Part shown: piece by piece, positions 42,318 through 50,713 of the stretch
Numbering within the stretch: position 1 is the stretch's first letter
How the letters are laid out: the number at the start of each line of letters is the position of its first letter
DNA from: SXOA01 sp051004015
Lineage (GTDB): Bacteria > Planctomycetota > Planctomycetia > Pirellulales > Pirellulaceae
Direction: 5' to 3'
NCBI GenBank assembly: GCA_051004015.1
Contig: JBPCKT010000087.1
Location: 24,637 to 88,636, forward strand
DNA: 64,000 nucleotides
Notes under the pieces: generated by a model
Told to the model about the DNA's origin: nothing
Database searches by the model: none
Seen by the model: only the letters and a program-made list of their open reading frames with translations
Made by a program: the position numbers and the translations under genes

Positions 42318-43091
42318 ATGTGCCTCCTGGCTGTTCAATACAAGTCGGTTCCCGAAGCCCCCATCCTCGTGGCGGCGAACCGAGAAGAAGCGTACGATCG
42401 CCCCTCCCTCCTCCCCTCCATTCAGCCCGGCAAACCGCGCGTGCTTTCGGGCGTGGACGCGAAAGCAGGCGGGACCTGGCTGGGGGTGAACCAGAACGGG
42501 CTGTTCGTCGGCCTGTGCAACCGCCTCCGCATGGTGGTGCCGGCTGCTCCACGGTCGCGCGGGGCGTTGTGCCGCGACTTGCTGCGGGCCAACTCCGCCC
42601 GCCATGCCGTCGATATGGCCATGGAAGAGCTGACCGCGGACAAGTACGAAGGCTGTAACCTGATGATTGCCGATTCTGAATCGGGTTGGTGCGTCCACGG
42701 CAATGACGACCCGGAAGTAACGGAGCTCGACGAAGGGCTGAACATCGTCTGCGGCGGCGACCTCAATGACCCCCGCGACGAGCGCCAAAAACTGGCCCGC
42801 CGCCTGCTCACGCTACAGACGCTGGATTCGTCCGTCAAGTTCCTGGCGGTCGCGAGCAAAGCCTTCGCCCGTCCCGCCGCTGCTCCGGAACGGCCCGGCA
42901 TGATTATCCGCGGCAAGGAACGAGGCACCGTCAGCTCCACGCTGATTGCCCTGGGCAAAAAGCCGCGGGACGCCATCTTCCAGTACGCCAACGGCTCCCC
43001 CGACATGGCCAAGTACGAGGACTACTCGCCGCTGCTGCGAGACATCCTCAGCCGCGGGTTGCGAGAGGCGCGGACGAAGCAGAAGGCGTAA
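42318..43091 (+). CDS. NRDE-family (TANGO2-like) protein
   Basis: 257 aa starting MCLLAVQYKSVPEAPILVAA with the ANREEAYDRP box that gives the family its name, then GGTWLGVNQNGLFVGLCNR, and VVCGGDLNDPRDER-type later segments. Cys2 could be an Ntn-type nucleophile after Met removal, as proposed for this fold; biochemistry of bacterial members is not settled. It ends in a hairpin-plus-T stretch overlapping the 3' end of mutS, with which it converges. Confidence 0.85.
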   Translation: MCLLAVQYKSVPEAPILVAANREEAYDRPSLLPSIQPGKPRVLSGVDAKAGGTWLGVNQNGLFVGLCNRLRMVVPAAPRSRGALCRDLLRANSARHAVDMAMEELTADKYEGCNLMIADSESGWCVHGNDDPEVTELDEGLNIVCGGDLNDPRDERQKLARRLLTLQTLDSSVKFLAVASKAFARPAAAPERPGMIIRGKERGTVSSTLIALGKKPRDAIFQYANGSPDMAKYEDYSPLLRDILSRGLREARTKQKA

Positions 43092-43113
43092 GCTGTTCGA
43101 CCTACGTTGCGAA

Positions 43114-45732
43114 CTACTTTGGGGCGGTCCTTGGGGCCGCCCCAATTTCTTCTTGCCACTCACCCAGCAGTTGCAGGGCCGCATACGGCGTCAGCGTGTT
43201 CACATCCAGCTCCCGCAGCTTGCCAATCAGCGGGTGTTCCTCCGGTGCGAAGAGCGTCATCTGCAGGTCGCCGCGGCGTTTCGATTTGCCGTGGACGGCG
43301 AGCTTGGATTTCCCGTCGTCGTTCAGATGTTCCGCTTCGAGCTGGGCCAATATTTGTTTGGCCCGTTCGTTGACCGAACGGGGAACGCCGGCGAGCCGGG
43401 CGACGTGAATGCCGTAGCTCTTGTCGGCCGCGCCGGGAACGATCTTATGGAGAAAGACCACATGGTCTTCCCACTCTTTCACCGCGACGTTCAGGTTGGC
43501 GACCCCGCGCAGGCTTTGCGCCAGGTCCGTCAGCTCGTGGTAATGCGTAGCGAACAACGTCCGGCTGCCGATGTGGTCGTGCAGGTGCTCGACAATGGCC
43601 CAGGCCAGCGAAATGCCGTCGTAGGTGCTGGTGCCGCGGCCGATTTCGTCCAGCACGACCAAGCTCCGCGGCGTGGCAGTGTTCAGGATGCGGGCGGTCT
43701 CGGTCATCTCTACCATGAAGGTGCTTTGCCCGCGGGTCAATTCGTCGCTGGCACCCACGCGGGCAAAAATGCGGTCGGCGATGCCGATGGTCGCTTCCTT
43801 GGCCGGCACGAAGCTCCCCATCTGAGCGAGCAGCGTGAGAAGAGCGACCTGGCGGATGTAGGTGCTCTTGCCGGCCATGTTCGGGCCGGTGATGAGCAGG
43901 ATAGTCCCCTCGTCGCCGCCGGCCACGCAGTCGTTGGGGACGAACGTCCCCTGCGGCTCCAGGATGTCGAGCACGGGATGGCGGCCGTCGAGGATTCGCA
44001 GGACGGGCGCTTCCACCATAATTGGCCGGACATAGCCGCGTTCTTTGGCCAGCTCCGCGAGGGCTGCCAGCACATCGAGCTCGGCGAGCGCCGCCGCGGT
44101 CCCTTGCAGCCGCTTGGCCTCGCGCTGCACGCTTTCGCGGAGCTTCAGGAACAGCTCATGCTCGAGCTCCTTGGCCCGCTCGTCAGCGGTCAGGACCTGC
44201 TCTTCATACTGCTTGAGCTGCGGGGTGACGTACCGCTCGGTGTTGACGGTGGTCTGCTTACGGATGTAGTCGGCGGGAGTCTTGTCTTTTTGTGAGTTTG
44301 TGATTTCGATGTAGTAGCCGAAGACCTTATTGAAGGCGACTTTGAGATTGGCAATTCCCGTTCGCTCGCTCTCCTGGGCCTGGTAGCGGGCAATCCACTG
44401 CTTGCCGCCGGCTGCCAGGTCGCGGAGCCGGTCGAGTTCGGCGTCATAGCCGATTTTGATGATGCCTCCGCCGGTGGCCAGCAACGGGCAGTCTTCGACG
44501 AGAGCCGAGTCGAGCGAGGCGCGAATCTCGGGGCAGAGATCCAATCGCTGTTCAAGGTCATTGAGCAGAGGGCTTTTTCGCTCCGTGAGCTTGGTCTTGA
44601 GCTTGGGCAGGCTGCCGAGCGTACGAGCGATGCAAGAGAGGTCGCGAGGACTGGCCCGGAGCGTCATCACGCGCGCCAGCAGTCGCTCCAGGTCGTAGAT
44701 TTCCTTGAGGTAGTCTCGGATGCTGCCGCGGAGCGAGCTTTCGGTGGACAGTTCTGCCACGCTTTCCTGGCGGGCGGTGATGGCGGGTATATTCGTCAGC
44801 GGCGCGGCAACCCATTCGGCCAGCAGGCGCGCTCCCAATGGCGAGACTGTCCGATCGATAACGGCCAGCAGCGAGCCTTCCCGCGAATTGCCGCGAATAG
44901 TCCGCGTCAACTCCAAACTCCGCCGCGTCGCTTCATCGATTTCAAGTAGTTCGTCGGGGCGGTACGGCGTCAGCCGGTCGATGTGGTCGAGCGAGGCCTT
45001 CTGCGTCTCTTGCAAATAGTCCAGCACCGCGCCGGCCGCCCTCAAAGCCGGGCCATCCTTCTCTCCAAATCCAAAGCCGTCGAGACTGGCGGTGCGGAAG
45101 TGCTTGGAGAGACTCGCGGTGGCACTGTCGAGCGCGAACGACCAGGGAGGCCGGCGGGTCAGCATCGGGTTGCCGGAAAGCAGCGGCAGATCCGCCGCGT
45201 CCTCGCTCAGAAGCACTTCCGCCGGGCCGATACGGGCGAGTTCATCGGCCAGGCGGCTGGCAGGGAAAACGGCGGCATGAAAGCGGCCGGTGGAAAGCTC
45301 CGCCCAGGCAATGCCCACTTCCCCCTTCCCCTTGAATGGAGCGCTCATCGTTACGGCCGCCAGAAAGTTGCTCTCCCGCGGATCAAGGAGCGCATCGTCG
45401 GTGACCGTGCCCGGCGTTACCAGTCGAGTGACTTCCCGTTTGACGAGCCCGACCGCCTTCTTCGGATCTTCCACCTGCTCGCAAACCGCGGCCCGAAAAC
45501 CTGCCGCGATCAGCTTTCCCAAGTATCCTTCCAACTGATGGTACGGAAAGCCGGCCATGGGAATCGGGTTCTCCCCTTTGTCGCGGCTGGTGAGGGTGAG
45601 GCCGAGGCTGCGGGCGGCCGTCTTGGCGTCTTCGTAGAACAGCTCGTAGAAATCCCCCATGCGAAAGAGCAGGAGCGCATCGCCGCACGCCTGCTTCGCG
45701 TCCATGTACTGCTGCATCATCGGCGTGGCCAT
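43114..45732 (-). CDS. mutS: DNA mismatch repair protein MutS
   Basis: 872 aa. Mismatch-binding N-terminal domain FRMGDFYELFYEDA with the Phe-x-Glu motif, followed by connector, lever and clamp domains. The ATPase part has TGPNMAGKSTYIRQ (Walker A), DEIGRGTSTYDG (Walker B and signature-like) and FATHYHELT. It recognises mismatches and recruits MutL. The start is at MATPMMQQYMDAKQACGDAL, 6 bp from the stop of the NHL gene upstream, so the two may be co-transcribed. Confidence 0.97.
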   Translation of the reverse strand: MATPMMQQYMDAKQACGDALLLFRMGDFYELFYEDAKTAARSLGLTLTSRDKGENPIPMAGFPYHQLEGYLGKLIAAGFRAAVCEQVEDPKKAVGLVKREVTRLVTPGTVTDDALLDPRESNFLAAVTMSAPFKGKGEVGIAWAELSTGRFHAAVFPASRLADELARIGPAEVLLSEDAADLPLLSGNPMLTRRPPWSFALDSATASLSKHFRTASLDGFGFGEKDGPALRAAGAVLDYLQETQKASLDHIDRLTPYRPDELLEIDEATRRSLELTRTIRGNSREGSLLAVIDRTVSPLGARLLAEWVAAPLTNIPAITARQESVAELSTESSLRGSIRDYLKEIYDLERLLARVMTLRASPRDLSCIARTLGSLPKLKTKLTERKSPLLNDLEQRLDLCPEIRASLDSALVEDCPLLATGGGIIKIGYDAELDRLRDLAAGGKQWIARYQAQESERTGIANLKVAFNKVFGYYIEITNSQKDKTPADYIRKQTTVNTERYVTPQLKQYEEQVLTADERAKELEHELFLKLRESVQREAKRLQGTAAALAELDVLAALAELAKERGYVRPIMVEAPVLRILDGRHPVLDILEPQGTFVPNDCVAGGDEGTILLITGPNMAGKSTYIRQVALLTLLAQMGSFVPAKEATIGIADRIFARVGASDELTRGQSTFMVEMTETARILNTATPRSLVVLDEIGRGTSTYDGISLAWAIVEHLHDHIGSRTLFATHYHELTDLAQSLRGVANLNVAVKEWEDHVVFLHKIVPGAADKSYGIHVARLAGVPRSVNERAKQILAQLEAEHLNDDGKSKLAVHGKSKRRGDLQMTLFAPEEHPLIGKLRELDVNTLTPYAALQLLGEWQEEIGAAPRTAPK
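43119..43145 (+). terminator. Hairpin terminator for the NRDE gene inside the mutS 3' end
   Basis: TTGGGGCGG (43119-43127) pairs with CCGCCCCAA (43137-43145), followed by TTTCTTCTT. It lies within the last codons of the convergent mutS gene. Confidence 0.55.
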
Positions 45733-45738
45733 GCGGAC

Positions 45739-46815
45739 CTATTCCTTCACGATCTTCAGCACGCGATTGTTGCTGCTGTCCACAATGTAGAGCTCGCCCG
45801 AGGGATGCAGATAGACTCCATGCGGCTGATTGAGCTCGACGGCGAGCGGAGGCCCGTCGATTCCGCCGGTCCCCTTTTTGCCGCTGCCGGCGATGCGGAC
45901 CAACTTGCTTTCCTTGTGAAGGTACTTGCGGATCAGGTGATTCTCGGTGTCGGCGAAAATAATGTTGTCTTCCCTATCGGCGCAAAGATGCTTGGGGCCA
46001 TTGAGCGTGGCGTTCGTCGCGTCGCCTCCGTCGCCGGTCGCTCCAACCTTGCCGGTGCCGGCGACGGTGCGAATCTTGCCATCGGGAGTGACGAATCGCA
46101 GAGCATTGCCGCTTCGCTCCAGGACGTAGACATTTCCCTTGGAATCGAAACACGCCGCTCGGGGATCTACCAGTGGCGACTTGGCAGCTTCGGCGGCGTC
46201 AGCCGGTACTCCTTTCTCTCCATTCCCCGCCACGGTTGTTACGATGCCGCTGGCCAGCTCAATCTTGCGGACGCGGCGATTATCCAGGTCCGCCAGCACG
46301 ATGTTCCTGCCCGCCGCATCGAAAGCGACGGAGTAGATGCCGCCGAACTTCGCTTTGATCGCCGGCCCACCGTCGCCGGAGTAGCCTTTTTCGCCGGTGC
46401 CGGCAAAGGCTTCGATTTTGCCGGACCTGGGGTCATAGGTCCGAATCCGGTTGTTCCAAGTGTCGGCCAGATAAACGACACCATCCGGTCCAATGGCCAG
46501 GCTGTGCATGCCGTTGAAGGCGGCGTTCTTTGCCGGTCCGCCGTCGCCGCCATTTCCTTTTTCCTCCGCACCGGCAATCGTCACCAGCATTCCCTTCGAG
46601 TCAATTCTTAGCACCCGCCCGCCGGAGAGCTCCACGAGAAAGGCATTGCCGCTCTGATCGAAGTCAATTCCAAAGGGTGCGACCAGTTTCGCTTCTTTTG
46701 CCGGAGCCGCCGCGGTGCTGGTGCCGCCGCCGGCAACGAGGACGATGCGCTCGGCGGCGGAGCAAGTCGCGCTAAGAAGGAGAATCGAAAGAGCCGCTAG
46801 GAGTGGCTTGCGCAT
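45739..46815 (-). CDS. Secreted NHL-repeat beta-propeller protein
   Basis: 358 aa. Signal peptide MRKPLLAALSILLLSATCSA. The mature chain has six NHL-type repeats (GIDFDQSGNAFLVELSGGRV, SLAIGPDGVVYLADTWNNRI, SVAFDAAGRNIVLADLDNRR, then three more), each with a GDGG-type turn (AGTGEKGYSGDGGPA). Such propellers are expanded in planctomycetes and usually have protein- or ligand-binding roles. It lies 6 bp upstream of mutS on the same strand. Confidence 0.88.
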   Translation of the reverse strand: MRKPLLAALSILLLSATCSAAERIVLVAGGGTSTAAAPAKEAKLVAPFGIDFDQSGNAFLVELSGGRVLRIDSKGMLVTIAGAEEKGNGGDGGPAKNAAFNGMHSLAIGPDGVVYLADTWNNRIRTYDPRSGKIEAFAGTGEKGYSGDGGPAIKAKFGGIYSVAFDAAGRNIVLADLDNRRVRKIELASGIVTTVAGNGEKGVPADAAEAAKSPLVDPRAACFDSKGNVYVLERSGNALRFVTPDGKIRTVAGTGKVGATGDGGDATNATLNGPKHLCADREDNIIFADTENHLIRKYLHKESKLVRIAGSGKKGTGGIDGPPLAVELNQPHGVYLHPSGELYIVDSSNNRVLKIVKE

Positions 46816-46834
46816 GGGAAAAACCTGAATTGTC

Positions 46835-46859
46835 GACAGAATAATGGGGGACAGAATAT
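46835..46859 (+). repeat. Single arm of the GACAGAATAATG repeat family
   Basis: gacagaataatgggggacag followed by aatat; matches the arms at 16784-16868. It lies between the NHL and SMP-30 genes, and no reverse partner is adjacent. Confidence 0.75.
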
Positions 46860-46888
46860 TTAAGGCAAAATCGGGTTGAGGAAGTTGG

Positions 46889-47845
46889 TTAGGGTTTGTT
46901 CCACTTCGGCCAGGCCACCTGTCCCGCCGTCGCGACTCTCGCGGTGAACAGCGTCTTGCCGGCAGTCACGAAAATCGTACGGCCGTCGTCGCCGCCGAAG
47001 GCGAGGTTAGTGATGACGTCTTCGGGGATGGGAATACGGCCGAGGAATTTGCCTTGGGGAGTGATGACGTAAACGCCCGTCGGCACATCGTCGGTTTCAT
47101 GGGGACCGCGGGCATGAAGCACTCCGGCAGCAACGTAGAGATTCCCTTCGACGTCCAGCCGCATCCCGTCGCCGCCGCGGCCGGGGGCGAAGTCGATGAC
47201 GAGCCGTTGATGAGAAGGATTTCCCAATACGTCGAGGTCGAACCCCCAAATCTTACGATTGCCCCCCGCGACCGAGCAGCTATCGACCACGTACAGCGTG
47301 CGGCAGTCCTGGGTGACGGCCAGGCCGTTGGGGCGCTGGATGGCCGGCTGGTCGAGGATGCGAGTAACGCGGCCATCCAAATCGATGCGGTAGACTCCCT
47401 CGGTCATTTCCATGTGGGAGCGGTCGTAGTACATCGGGTCGGTGAAGTAGATGCGCCCCCGGCCATCGACGCAAATGTCGTTCGGGGAGTTATACCGCTT
47501 CCCTTCATACCGCTCCGTCAGCACCACATATTCGCCGCTCTTCAAACTGGTCCGGGTCACCCGCCGGTTGCCGCCGAGGCCGAACTCCGCCCCCTCGCAG
47601 TGCAGCAGCCGCCCCTCCAAGTCAAACGTCTGACCATTCGTCCTGCCGCTCGGCTCGCGGAATACGGTCCACGCCCCTCCGGGCCGCCACTTCAGAATTC
47701 GATTCCCGATGATGTCCGAAAAATAGACCGTCCCATCCGCATCCACTGCCGGCCCTTCGGTAAAGGCCATGGAAGTAGCGACCGCGAGGTTGCCAGCGGA
47801 TTCTCCAGGGGGAAGCGGCAGAGCTTGAAAGTCGGACTTGTTCAT
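46889..47845 (-). CDS. SMP-30/gluconolactonase-family protein
   Basis: 318 aa. Six-bladed propeller with family metal-site motifs: AFTEGPAVDADGTVYFSDII (E), RYNSPNDICVDGRGRIYFTD (N, D), NGLAVTQDCRTLYVVDS (D) and GDGMRLDVEGNLYVA. A calcium- or zinc-dependent lactonase or sugar-acid esterase activity is expected. No signal peptide is present, so it is probably cytoplasmic. It follows rnr on the same strand with an 18-bp gap, so the two may share an mRNA. Confidence 0.9.
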   Translation of the reverse strand: MNKSDFQALPLPPGESAGNLAVATSMAFTEGPAVDADGTVYFSDIIGNRILKWRPGGAWTVFREPSGRTNGQTFDLEGRLLHCEGAEFGLGGNRRVTRTSLKSGEYVVLTERYEGKRYNSPNDICVDGRGRIYFTDPMYYDRSHMEMTEGVYRIDLDGRVTRILDQPAIQRPNGLAVTQDCRTLYVVDSCSVAGGNRKIWGFDLDVLGNPSHQRLVIDFAPGRGGDGMRLDVEGNLYVAAGVLHARGPHETDDVPTGVYVITPQGKFLGRIPIPEDVITNLAFGGDDGRTIFVTAGKTLFTARVATAGQVAWPKWNKP

Positions 47846-47863
47846 AGTTCTTCGTTCGCTCCG

Positions 47864-50350
47864 TTACCTTCTGTTCCCCCTCTTTCCGCCCTTCCGATCT
47901 CCTTTGCCCTTCTTCATCCGTGTTTCATCCGTGCCCTTGTGTGGCCTCTTCTGCTCCTTCTTGGGTGCGGAAGCGATTTTCTTGACGACGCGGAAATCCA
48001 GCACGCGCTTGTCAACGTCCACATGCGAGACTTCGACCTGAATGACGTCACCCAGGCGGTAGCTATTGCCTTCCCGATACCCGACCAGGCTGTGCGAGCG
48101 GGACTCGAACCGGTAATGATCGTCGCCGAGCGTGCTGACGTGGATCAAGCCTTCCGCGGGAAGATCAACTCCTTGGGCGAAGATACCAAAGTCCTCCACG
48201 CCGGTAATGACCGCTTCCATCTGCATCCCAATCCGCTCGCTCAGATACGTCAGCAGCTTAACCTTCGTCAGCTCGCGCTCGGCAACCTGGGCTCGCTGCT
48301 CGCGCTCGCTGCAGTGCTCGCCGAGCAGAGACAGCTCATCGAAGTTCTCCCGCGGCTTCTTTCCCCGGTGGATGGCTTCCAGAGCCCGGTGAATCGTTAG
48401 ATCCGGGTAGCGGCGGATGGGGGAGGTGAAGTGGCAGTATTCCTTGCTGTTCAGGGCATAGTGCCCTTCTTCCACCGGGCTGTAAATGGCCTTCTGCATC
48501 GACCGCAGGACCGCGTAATTCACTGCGTGCGCCTCCGGCTGGCCGGCGACGGCGGAGATCACCCGTTTGATCTCGAAACGGCTTTCCAGGCTGTCGCACT
48601 CAATGCCGAGCTCGTGGACGAACTCGGTCAGCGCTTTCAGCTTCTTGGGATTCGGCAAGTCATGGACGCGGCGGAGGAACGGCACCCCCTTGGCCGAGAG
48701 GATGCGGGCCACCGCTTCATTGGCCGCCAGCATGAATTCCTCGATCACCTGGTGGCTTTCCGTATTGACCACGAGGTGAGCGCCCGTCACTTTGCCGCTC
48801 TTGTCCAGGTCGATCTTCACCTCCGGCAGCGTGAGCTCAATCGAGCCTGCCTTGAGCCGCCGCTTCCGCAGAGTCATGGCCAGCTCATGCATGTCGGCCA
48901 GGAGCTGATGCACCTGAGGGGTCAGTTTGCTTTGCCACGCTTTGCGGTCGGCCAGGTACTCATCCACTTCCTCGTAGGAGAAACGCCGAACGCTTCTGAT
49001 GGCCGACTTGTGCCACTCGCTGGCAATCGGCGTCCCTTCCGCGCTGAATTCGATGAACACCGTTTCGCAGTAACGGACCTTGTCCGGCTGCAGGCTGGCC
49101 AGATTGTTGGAAATGATCTCCGGCAGCATGGGGATCACGCGGTCCGGCAAATAGACGCTGGTCGCCCGATCCTTCGCTTCGCGGTCGAGCGGCGACTTCA
49201 CCTTCACGAAGTGCGAAACGTCAGCGATATGGACGCCCAGCTGCCAGTGGCCGTTACTCATCTTCGAGAGCGAGATCGCGTCGTCAAAATCGCGAGCATC
49301 GACGGGATCGATGGTGATAATCGTTTCGCCCGTCAGGTCCAGCCGCTTGCCGATCGATTCGTCGAATTTGTCCGCTTCCTCGCGGGCAGCGTCCATCACA
49401 TCGTCGGGAAAGCCCTCTTGGAGCCCGAATTCCCGCATGATGGAAAGCGTGTCAACTCCCGGCGCGCCGCGCTGGCCCAGGAGCTCGGTAATGACCGCTT
49501 CTCCTTCGTGCCGGGGAGATGGAAAGCGGACCATCTCCACGACAATCTTGTCGCCGGGCTGGGCGTTTTTGGCACCGGGATCGCCGACGGGGATCGGCTG
49601 GCCAAAAGTCTTGCCGTCGATTTCCACGAAGGCATCGCCGTCTTTCTCACGATAGACGCCGACGAACTGGTGGGTATCCCGTTCCAGGATGTCCACGATT
49701 TCACCGGCCCGTCGCATCTCGCCGGTGTTGTTCCGGGCCTGGCTGCGGCCGAGGCGGACGCGCACCAGGTCGCCGCTGGCGGCGTCGTGGGCGCTCTTTT
49801 GCGGGATGAAGACGTCAAAGCTCCGGTCGCTGCCGGCAGGAGTTCCTGATGGCCGCACAAATCCAAACCCTCCCGCGGCCCGGCGGAATTTGCCGATGAC
49901 TTCGTTCTTGGTCGTAGCCGGCAAACTCCGCGCGCCGTCTCCTGCTTTCATTGGTCGCGGAGTTTCGATTTGCCGCGAAGTATCAGGGGGCTTACGCCCC
50001 CCGCTCGCCTGCCTGCCGCTTTCCGCTTTCCGCTTTCCGCTTTCCTTACGAGCTGCCACCGGCCGCACCAAATGCCCACTCCCATAAATCGCCTTCCCCT
50101 GTTGCACGAGGCGTTTGATGCAGAGCTTAAGCGCCCGGTGCTGCTCGCTGGGAAGCTTGAGTTGTTTGGCGATCACCCGCGGTTTGACGGGCTGGTAATT
50201 GGGCCGCAAGAGGTGAGCCAGAACGGTGGGTTCCAGCTTGCGGGCGGCGGGAGATGCTTTTTCGTTGGCGGATTCTTCGTCCGCGGCATCGTCAGAGGTT
50301 TCGAGTTTGTTTTCGTCCTGCTCTTCGTCCAAAGTTTCTTTTTCGTTCAT
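47864..50350 (-). CDS. rnr: Ribonuclease R
   Basis: 828 aa. Acidic N-terminus (~1-35), a winged-helix part, cold-shock domain (~150-250), the RNB catalytic domain with TIDPVDARDFDDAISL (~355; four aspartates coordinate magnesium) and a C-terminal S1 domain followed by a Lys/Arg tail. It degrades structured RNA 3' to 5'. Odd feature: the linker at residues ~100-125 (KESGKRKAESGR, then ASGGRKPPD) is encoded by a 7-base tandem repeat and by the same 28-bp palindrome seen after the LarA gene, so repeat DNA has entered this reading frame. Confidence 0.95.
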   Translation of the reverse strand: MNEKETLDEEQDENKLETSDDAADEESANEKASPAARKLEPTVLAHLLRPNYQPVKPRVIAKQLKLPSEQHRALKLCIKRLVQQGKAIYGSGHLVRPVAARKESGKRKAESGRQASGGRKPPDTSRQIETPRPMKAGDGARSLPATTKNEVIGKFRRAAGGFGFVRPSGTPAGSDRSFDVFIPQKSAHDAASGDLVRVRLGRSQARNNTGEMRRAGEIVDILERDTHQFVGVYREKDGDAFVEIDGKTFGQPIPVGDPGAKNAQPGDKIVVEMVRFPSPRHEGEAVITELLGQRGAPGVDTLSIMREFGLQEGFPDDVMDAAREEADKFDESIGKRLDLTGETIITIDPVDARDFDDAISLSKMSNGHWQLGVHIADVSHFVKVKSPLDREAKDRATSVYLPDRVIPMLPEIISNNLASLQPDKVRYCETVFIEFSAEGTPIASEWHKSAIRSVRRFSYEEVDEYLADRKAWQSKLTPQVHQLLADMHELAMTLRKRRLKAGSIELTLPEVKIDLDKSGKVTGAHLVVNTESHQVIEEFMLAANEAVARILSAKGVPFLRRVHDLPNPKKLKALTEFVHELGIECDSLESRFEIKRVISAVAGQPEAHAVNYAVLRSMQKAIYSPVEEGHYALNSKEYCHFTSPIRRYPDLTIHRALEAIHRGKKPRENFDELSLLGEHCSEREQRAQVAERELTKVKLLTYLSERIGMQMEAVITGVEDFGIFAQGVDLPAEGLIHVSTLGDDHYRFESRSHSLVGYREGNSYRLGDVIQVEVSHVDVDKRVLDFRVVKKIASAPKKEQKRPHKGTDETRMKKGKGDRKGGKRGNRR
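49982..50009 (-). repeat. 28-bp repeat inside rnr
   Basis: Identical, in reverse orientation, to 28774-28801. It is in frame and encodes roughly residues 114-123 of the linker of RNase R. Confidence 0.85.
50016..50045 (-). repeat. Four tandem copies of CCGCTTT inside rnr
   Basis: Four exact 7-base units plus CC at 50016-50045 (+ strand reading). A change in copy number would shift the frame of rnr unless units change by multiples of three. Confidence 0.8.
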
Positions 50351-50713
50351 TCCGTAACACTACCGGCGCACAGCGAAAGCGCCTACTCCTAGCTGTCTGT
50401 GGCGGGAAGAGAGGGCGAACATCGCCCCAATCCCAGCCTGTTCTGAGAAAATGAAGACTTCCTTGCCGGCTCGTAAAGATGGCCTGGCCAGCGGTCTTCC
50501 AGGGATTGGACAGAGTTGGCGCCCCAAGGTTCGCGGCAAAACGGAGATTTCTTGCGGTTTTCAGGATTTTTCGCAACGCCGACTTGCTATTAGAATGAGC
50601 AGCTCTGGGTTTGCGGGGGCGGATTGAACCAATGCCTGCCGCCAGCGCACCAAATCACCGCCAGGCTATTCGCATTCAACCCTTGTTTTTCGCCCCATTC
50701 CGAGGAGTCGTGC
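50351..50713. other. Divergent intergenic region, 363 bp
   Basis: Between rnr and the PDZ gene. A possible -10 (TTAGAAT near 50590) lies before the PDZ gene, but no good -35 is visible. No gene or palindrome seen. Confidence 0.4.

Noticed and set aside
42115..42489. A 124-aa rightward frame with AAGGAGGG before its ATG
   Set aside because: It overlaps the NRDE gene in another frame, has no recognisable fold and its sequence is Pro/Ser/Arg shadow-like.
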